Positions 57,501 through 64,000 of a DNA stretch of 64,000 bases are shown in pieces. The position numbers and the translations under genes are program-made. Origin of the DNA: Microthyrium microscopicum. Taxonomy: Eukaryota > Ascomycota > Dothideomycetes > Microthyriales > Microthyriaceae. Positions within the stretch are counted from its first letter, which is position 1; each line of letters begins with the position of its first letter. The stretch spans positions 310,001 to 374,000 of the forward strand of contig MU004239.1 in NCBI GenBank assembly GCA_010405405.1, read 5' to 3'. The notes beneath the pieces are model-generated. The model was not told the DNA's origin, made no database searches, and worked only from the letters and a program-made list of their open reading frames with translations.

Positions 57501-59414
57501 TCACAATCTCGACATGAGTTCGGGTGCTTTTTTGGGCCCAGCTCTCCTTGCCTTGGCTCTTCCAATGATATCATGAATCGAGTCCGTAGACTTTTCATAT
57601 ATAGCGCACTCATCATCAAATTTCTTGCCGACATCATAGCTCACAGCTTCCGCACCTGGAACACCAAACTGGATCAATGATTTGCTCTCTGGGATGTATC
57701 TTGAATACCCCAGCTTGTCGAGACCGCCTACAGGATCTTTCGCAAATGCGGCCCATGCGGTCATCATCTTTTGTGTCAGTTGTGCTTCAGCCGGCGTGTC
57801 AGTGTTCACACCAAGGAAATTGTCGCGGGACTTGGGAGTTCCAAAGACGAATGCCAACTCAGCACCATGGAAGGCACCAGACTTTGCAGAGATGGCATTG
57901 TTGGGTGATGCGTCGAAGAAACGATATCGCCACGTCGGGACCTTGAATGAAAGACGTGCGTCCGCTGACTTGGCTGCTAAACAGGTGAACAGCCTATTCA
58001 TATCGGATACGTCTTTGGCATTGAGACCCGCCATCATCTCAAATGTCCCGGCTTCATTGTTGTTTGAGCCTATTAGAAGGGGCTAGAAACTGTCAGAAAT
58101 AACCTGGATTGGAGATCACACCACAGACCTTTTTGCTAAAGTTTCCCGCTTTGGCTCGCGCATCGTAGTCTTTAAAGATGGTCTGCTCGTCGAAAATAGG
58201 ACCAAATGTCTCACCAGGAGTTCTTGGGCCTGTCTGCACGAGGGCCATCACGTCCTTCCACGGCTTCTCCCGTAGACAATCAATTGTCTTCACTCCAGCC
58301 TCCTGGCCCCCACACCCGAGTTTTGCAGACATTTTATACCAAACATCAAGGTTGCTGTCTTCAGCGATACCTCTTGTCCAGGCTGATCCGGATTGCTCAA
58401 TGAAGCCATGCACGATTGGGTCCTCTGGATACGCAAAGCTGTAAAAGTCAACAGCTCCTCCACCGGCACTTTCGCCCATGATAATCATGCGGCTTGGATC
58501 GCCTCCAAACGCTGCAATGTTGTCACGCGTCCATTCAATGGACTGTCGAATATCCCGAAGCCCAAAGTTTTGCTCTGGGAATATCCCGGGGGCGCCTGGG
58601 AATCCGAATACATTGAGTCGATAACTGTTTACTCATTAGTCTCCAGAAGAGGGAATCATCTAGTCTAATTATACTTCATGCTGACCACTACAACGTCCTG
58701 TTGATTGGCTAAAGGGGCACCATTGAGTGAAGGAGTATTTGAACTCCCAATATTGAAGCCTATCAATTAGCTAAGCCGAGACATTTAGTGTATAGTGTAC
58801 TTACCACCACCATAGATAGAGATCAATACTGCTTTTTTCTTCTCTCCGGTCTGAGGCTTGGTCCAGATATTAAGCGTGAGACAATCTTCGTTGACATTCG
58901 AACCACCAGTCATGCCACCTAGATTTTTGTTAGTATGAGATTGAGGCCAACCCAAGAAGCCTTAAAGTATGGTACTATCGAATCATGGTGAAACTCTATG
59001 ATATGCTAGGTAGCCATCGCCATCAATGGAAGCCAACAAGTATTCCAATGTGCTGGGAGGCGTCTGTTCACTTAGAGAACTCACCACTTGGGCATGACGG
59101 TCCCTATCTACAAGTTAGAAGATTGATCCTATCACAAGAGTAACCCAACTTACCCACTGAGTGGCTTTGATAGTGGCATTATTTGGAGATTTATATGTCT
59201 GAGGTACTCGCCATCTCAGCTTTCCAATTGGAGGCTGAGCGTATGGGATACCAAGATATTCCGATACTTCTGTATTTCCTTTCAAAATTGGTGAATGGCC
59301 TACGACTGGACCACTTGTTGTTAGTACTTGTTGGCCTACTTTCCACTCGGTTTGAGCGGCAGTGGTTGTCGCTGCCACCAAGGTCAAAATGACTTTTCGT
59401 GACCACATTTTCAT
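57501..59414 (-). CDS. Secreted type-B carboxylesterase/lipase, 518 aa, with a 19-nt microexon
   Basis: Extracellular serine esterase. Exons 59414-59154, 59103-59085, 58918-58805, 58759-58675, 58624-58129 and 58082-57501 give 519 codons with stop. The ATG at 59414 precedes a signal peptide (MKMWSRKVILTLVAATTTAA). Family landmarks are YLGIPYAQPP, GPSCPSGGM (encoded across the 19-nt exon), EDCLTLNIW, the oxyanion IYGGGFNIG and the nucleophile GESAGG with Ser at about 212. The catalytic His is probably in SGAFHGAEL. The last intron uses a weak donor (GTCTGT), chosen because it restores KKPLLIGSNNNEAG. It converges on the histidine kinase with 53 bp between stops. The substrate is unknown. Confidence 0.9.
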
Positions 59415-60129
59415 TGATGAAAGGCACAATGGAGTTGTTTAGGCAAAATTTGAGGAGGCATTTGGGATATTTTGAAGTTTTGTATAATTTGTATAGACGT
59501 CTTAATTGACATTATACATAATAGGCACAGCAGTGGCCAATGACACGTCCGTTTAATATGTGAATATACAATCTGCTAGACGGAAAACCCGACCATAGGT
59601 TAACTTGTGTACTGATCATACTCGAGCGCTACTAGGTACTTTGTCCGCGTGTATTCTATGTTAGGGCCACCCCGAGAAGACACAAAACAGACCACCAAGT
59701 AGTTTGGCATAATTGTCAGCGCTGAACGCTTTACTATCTACCTACCTAAGTAAGTACCTAGTTCAGGGATTGTTCACTAGAGGCTCGAAGCATACTGTTT
59801 ATGGTTTAAAGAGTACTCGTCTTGAGTAATCACCCTACCTAGCTTCTATGGCAGTCATTTTGACCTCAAACATTGATATCAGTAAGGGCCTTCCGTTCTC
59901 AATGGCTCGCGCAGCGTCTTTCCGAGTCAATACGGTTCAAATCAATGACCGCTGAACATAACACCAATGACACAAGTCACGTATTCGAATTCGCAAGTCA
60001 GTTGACTCCATTTGAAACGCTTGAAATGACAATATAATTCTAAAAACCTCAAAATATGGTCGCCCTTCGTTACAGAGATCTGCTACTTGTTCTCTATCTG
60101 CTTCATTTGCTATCTTTGCGACCTTTACT
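59415..60129. other. Intergenic region upstream of the carboxylesterase
   Basis: 715 bp, AT-rich in part, no gene seen. It contains the esterase promoter and the 3' end of the cysteine-rich protein gene. Confidence 0.5.
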
Positions 60130-60627
60130 CTAGTTGCACTTACCGTTCACTCCATGGCAATAGTTATTGGGGTTTTTCATACATGGCTTCGTCTCGCCGA
60201 TGAGAGCAGGGCAAAGATCACACTCACGGGAGTGTTCGCTCGCGTGTCTACACTGACCATCCTCCCCGTTTGAGCATGACCATTGACCACAGTCGATAGC
60301 CTCCTGTATTCTGGATTAGCACGTTTCTCATGAAGACCAACTCGGCAGCATACTTTCCGAGGTTCCAAAGGGTTATATACAGGATGGTTTCTCGGTGATA
60401 TGCCATGGTTGGCTTCCCAGGCTCGAGTTCGCTGCGTTGTATTAGTCTGTGGATCGTGGTACATGTGCTTCAGTCTGAACCTTTAATCGCTGCTCGGGGC
60501 TGAAAAACCATGCACGATAAGCATCATCGTACACGACTTTTTCGGTAGAATTTCCTTGGACATCGTTGGAGTTGGCGAGTGTCGAAGAAACAAGAAGTAA
60601 CATAATGAGAGAAGTGATTGTCTGCAT
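60130..60627 (-). CDS. Small secreted cysteine-rich protein, 132 aa
   Basis: Exons 60627-60481, 60431-60354 and 60303-60130 (introns 49 and 50 bp) give 133 codons with stop. The ATG at 60627 starts a signal peptide (MQTITSLIMLLLVSSTLANS). A short polar region with FFSPEQRLK follows. The last 60 residues carry the eight cysteines: DCGQWSC, GQC, ECDLC, KPC, NYC and GKC at the very end (CHGVNGKCN then stop). Intron 1 uses a GTTCAG donor; intron 2 is GTATGC with a GCTAATCC branch. No family was recognised. Size, signal peptide and paired cysteines fit a fungal small secreted protein, possibly an effector or antimicrobial, but this is inference. The gene would be missed by simple frame searches because its three exons are in two frames. 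Confidence 0.75.
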
Positions 60628-61286
60628 GTTCAAGTCTGGTAACCGGTTTGACTGAAGTGAAGTGTTGGTCCTGAGAACTATGATAATATGGCTTCCTATG
60701 TTCTCTTTTATACATGGAAGGTGATTTACTTTGCCTCATCTTCAATTTGTCAAAGATAAAAAAAGCAGTAGAATCTTGTGAAATGGCGGCGAGGACGAAG
60801 GTTATTGTATGTGTCTTATGAGGATCACAAAATCCTTTGCTCCATCTCATCTTGATGTCCAGCTCGATCAACCATGAGCTGTTGGAGGCGAGGCAATTGC
60901 TACGATAATAGATATGAAGGAACAAGCTTGTAAAGATGGTAGTTCAATAGTGCCAGTGCAGTACTTGGAAGAAATGTCTTGTATTAACGTAATGGTTGTG
61001 GAGCATGGAAACTCTTTGCTGATGCCGACAACCTGACTTACAAGATCGCATCACCGATAGTATTTCATCTTTGTCGTTACCACGCCCATTAGTTCCAAAA
61101 CTCCAGTGAAAAAGTTAAAAAGCTCGTAACAGAGCGTGCCCGATGATACCAGCAGAGTTGATGAGGTTAAGCCGAGTGTTTCGTCTGGACGTTGGATCTT
61201 CCCGGTGGCACAGTTCCCATCCTTCCTGCCATACTGAGCTTCATAACGTCTGATGCTACCGATCCTATTGATCTACAGACTACCAT
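60628..61286. other. Intergenic region between two minus-strand genes
   Basis: 659 bp without a supported gene. It holds the promoter of the cysteine-rich protein gene. A frame at 60524-60925 in another frame overlaps that gene and is a shadow. Confidence 0.5.
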
Positions 61287-62593
61287 CTACCGTTCCTTTG
61301 AGGGTATCATAGCTTTGTCGAATCCATACAGATTCCAGATCTGCAAAAAGAAGTTAATCACTGCGTGGTTATTCTCTGGAGGACGACTTACTTCTAGACA
61401 TACACGACCATCGATTCGCAGCAGAAGATACGCTTTGCCGCCAGATATAGTCGCTGCCCACGTGTGCCTGTGCGGTAGGCCTAAAGTCACGACATGAGGA
61501 AGATATTCCCGCTTGGTAACCATGAAGCCTCTTCCACTGAGCGACGTTATCATGTCTCCGAACAAACGCAGACTTATGACACCGCCAACAAATTTTCCAT
61601 GCTCGATCGGATATTTCATGCCTTGTATTTCATTTGGCGGATAATACCGGGTCATCTCGACTGGATCCTTGCGCCAAATGCCAATACCACCATCAATACG
61701 GCTCGATATCATGAGTTCATCCCCAATCCTAGCACTATGTCCAAACATCTCGCTCACCAACTCCCTAGAATATAGTTGGCTCAAGTTGCGAAATGATTCT
61801 TGGACACTTACTTGCTCTCCAGATTCCAAACCTTTGTTGTCCAGTCCAGACATGCTACGGCCAACATGTCTCCTTTCACATCAACAACAGATACCCATGT
61901 ACTATCCGTCTCAAACACATATAAACAAGTCCCCGCCTCAACATCCCACATCCGAACATTTTCAGCTCCCGACAGCAAAAACCCTTTATACCTTTTCAAA
62001 TCATTCACCCCACGACCATGCCCAGCCAACAACCGCCGACAAACCGCCGTCTCACGATCCCATACTCTAACCAACGTATCAAAATGCCCCGAAACAACAG
62101 TCCTCTGATCCCAAAACAGCACACCATAAGCCGTAGACGCTGGATATAAATACTCACGCACAAGCGTCCTGCTAGTATCAGCTTTACTTCATCTAAAAGG
62201 CAGGAATGGAACGCGCTTGGTGCTCAAGTCCCACAGTATAACTTTATCATGCGCACCGCTGAGTAGATAGTCGCTGTCTGTCGCTAGTGACCAGACCGCA
62301 TGTGTGTGTCCGCGTAAGGCGAAGGGCTCGCTGGAGAGGGATAGGTTGTAGTACCAGATGAGACAGTTTGTGTTATCGTCGTGGGTGGCGACGAGGTATT
62401 TGGTGGCGCTGATGATGTGGAGTGGTCCTGCTAGTGTGGTAGTAATCGATTCGGGTAGTGTAAAGGTTCTTTCAAGTGACATGTTTGCATCTATCAGTCC
62501 AGGAGTAATAGGATGACGAAATGACGATGAAGGATTAGTGCGGCGAGACCGTGATCCCCACTTGCAAGATACATCTATACATGTATGTGACAT
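61287..62593 (-). CDS. WD40-repeat protein, 386 aa, one intron apparently GC-AG
   Basis: Beta-propeller scaffold protein resembling the propeller of F-box/WD proteins but with no F-box in the N-terminal 40 residues. Exons 62593-62217, 62168-61812, 61764-61392 and 61340-61287 sum to 387 codons. Repeats are visible: ALRGHTHAVWSLATDSDYLL then GAHDKVILWDL; VLFWDQRTVVSGHFDTLVRVWD; LLAGHGRGVNDLKRYKGFLL then GAENVRMWDV; and LAVACLDWTTKVWNL. A TGA at 62189-62191 interrupts the frame between the first two exons. Removing a 48-bp intron 62216-62169 with a GC donor (GCGCGT), CTGAT branch and GCAG acceptor restores frame and repeat spacing. An alternative start is ATG 62482. If the intron is not real, the gene is a broken copy. 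Confidence 0.65.
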
Positions 62594-63059
62594 GAGCCAA
62601 TTGAAAAGATGTACATGGATGAAGTATTGGATGATATTATTGGTCGAGATCTATACTTTTTTCAGCCTTGTGCATTGATTTGTTGAAGATCTATCGTGTA
62701 CACATGAGCCCTCACTAGTTGATGCAACCATATACCACTACATTGGATATCGTACAAGCTCGCTAAATGTGAAAATTTCACCGCCATCCAACACCTTCTC
62801 TTGAGACTCTGAAGTGGTGAGTTCTTTATGACAAATCAGGCCAAGCGAGCAAGGCAAAGCATTCCCCCAATCGAGTCACAGCGAGGCGTCTCTAGCGTCT
62901 GCCCATCACATCGTGGCGCACATCACGAACCTCCCTTTTCTCCGCCAAGGACAGCATATAATAACTGCACAATCGCACTCCAACAAAACGAGCTTCCGCG
63001 GCCTCGACATACAACCGGATGTATATATAGCCTCAACTGACCCATTTGCGCAACGCCAA
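62594..63059. promoter_or_regulatory. Divergent promoter region
   Basis: 466 bp between the WD40 gene and the membrane-protein gene. The frame of the latter is open upstream to 62913 but only from a GTG, so the region is taken as leader. Confidence 0.4.
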
Positions 63060-64000
63060 ATGGCAACGCAAAGCGAGAGCGCGCTCTCTAGGCCGAATAC
63101 TTCCAAAAGCACAACCACCGACGACTTCAGAGACGCGACTCGAACGACTTCCCACGCGACTGAGAAGACGGGCGATGGTACGGTGAAAGGCCCTGCCTAT
63201 GTCATCGAATACATCCCCAACAAAAACGCGCCGCCACGCACTCCAGAGACGCTGCCTACTCGCGCGGCTAAAAAGGAGAATGTTTGGCTGGCGCCCGCAT
63301 GTGCCATACTCTTCATCATCTTGACACTTGGTAATGGCCTTACACCTGATGGCGGTCAAGATAGCTGATGGGATATAGTTCATATTGGCCTGACAGGAGC
63401 TATTGCGCGTGCATGCAATGCCGGCGATTCGGGAAAGTTTGCGCTTGCGCGGATTGTCGTAACGGGTGATTCAAAGCCAGCTTTTTGCGAGAAACAGACC
63501 TGTGTACCGGCAGAATTTCTCATAGGGGCGTCAGGGGTGTTATACAAGGGTGTGGATGGAAAGATGTCACAAAGTGGTGGGTTTTTGTCTCGTAAATTAC
63601 ATGCGTCTGCGTTATTGCCCGCGTATTGGAGTGAGATAGGAGGTGGTGCAGACCAGCTGAATTCGACGTTTGGCATTTTGTCGTTTCTATCAACGAACTA
63701 TGCAAGGGACAGCCCAGCTGTCTCGGTGGGCGGGGCGCTAGTAGCATCTTGGATTGTCAGTGTTGTGTCGATGGTTTTGGTAATGATGCCGGTGCCTATA
63801 TGGTATGCTGTGGTTGCCATGCTTGGAGAAACATTGATGCTCTTGGTGGTTGGTATTGAAGCAGTGGCTCATATGCCCGCTCAGCGCGAAATTGGTCGTG
63901 GGGATTGGATTCTGGGAAGGCTTCTGGTGATCTTAAAGATACTGGCGGTTTGGGCCGCAATTGTAGGGAGTGCTTGGTTCAAGAGGAAGTGGGCTCGTCG
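63060..64000 (+). CDS. Multi-pass membrane protein of unknown family, 3' end outside the window
   Basis: The first ATG of the frame is 63060. Exon 1 (63060-63330) encodes a polar, Ser/Thr-rich 70-residue cytosolic tail and a first membrane helix (NVWLAPACAILFIILTL). A 48-bp intron (63331-63378; GTAATG donor, CTGAT branch, ATATAG acceptor) joins to an open frame that runs to the window edge. The second exon has an extracellular-looking loop with two Cys (FCEKQTC) and a potential N-glycosylation site (LNST). At least three more helices follow, including WIVSVVSMVLVMMPVPIWY and LGRLLVILKILAVWAAIVG. No family was recognised. The uninterrupted 620-base frame and correct splice phase support coding. 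Confidence 0.7.

Noticed and set aside
62189-62191. In-frame TGA in the WD40 gene as selenocysteine or programmed read-through
   Set aside because: Fungi of this kind are not known to use selenocysteine, and a 48-bp intron explains the interruption more simply.

Overview
The window is nuclear DNA of a filamentous ascomycete (Pezizomycotina). The evidence is short GT-AG introns (mostly 46-60 bp) with CTAAC/CTGAC-like branch sites near the acceptor, a CFEM cell-surface protein, a Zn(II)2Cys6 regulator, a HAK potassium transporter, a hybrid histidine kinase, and a transposon mutated in the C-to-T style of repeat-induced point mutation (RIP). The class could be Leotiomycetes, but that is a weak guess. 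No rRNA, tRNA, CRISPR array or bacterial-type operon was seen.

Layout: 1-2416 holds a cyclic-nucleotide phosphodiesterase (minus strand, running off the left edge). 2.4-8.1 kb is gene-poor, with one hypothetical protein and a possible dead secreted-protein gene, followed by a DUF3602/Par32-like protein. 9348-12399 is a complete but inactivated Mutator-like (MULE) transposon with about 92-bp terminal inverted repeats and a perfect 9-bp target duplication. 12.7-18.3 kb is a compact group: dienelactone hydrolase, a divergent MFS exporter, and a convergent Zn2Cys6 regulator. 18.3-20.2 kb carries two MITE-like elements. 20.2-33.5 kb holds a CFEM protein, recyclin-1 and a Bem3-type RhoGAP. 34.4-40.8 kb holds a secreted SURNod19-like protein, an Rrn10-like subunit and a phenol-hydroxylase-type flavoprotein; the last two converge with 3 nt between their stop codons. 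41.5-44.8 kb is a 12-exon HAK transporter. 44.8-49.9 kb is a 5-kb gene desert. 49.9-57.4 kb is a succinate dehydrogenase flavoprotein gene divergent from a GAF-type hybrid histidine kinase. 57.5-62.6 kb holds a secreted carboxylesterase, a small secreted cysteine-rich protein and a WD40 protein, and the right edge cuts a membrane protein.

Working together: hydrolase, exporter and regulator look like a small catabolic or detoxification unit, with a dense run of CGG/CCG triplets in the shared hydrolase/MFS promoter. Phosphodiesterase, histidine kinase, Bem3-type RhoGAP, recyclin and HAK transporter are ordinary signalling, polarity and transport genes. CFEM protein, SURNod19-like protein, carboxylesterase and cysteine-rich protein are secreted or surface products.

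Exon models were built by hand from reading frame, splice sites and family conservation. Every complete multi-exon model sums to a multiple of three. I found no convincing undescribed multi-gene system. The most unusual observations are the RIP-decayed MULE, a palindromic MITE, two GC-AG intron candidates, three microexons of 19-25 nt, and the nearly abutting convergent gene pair.
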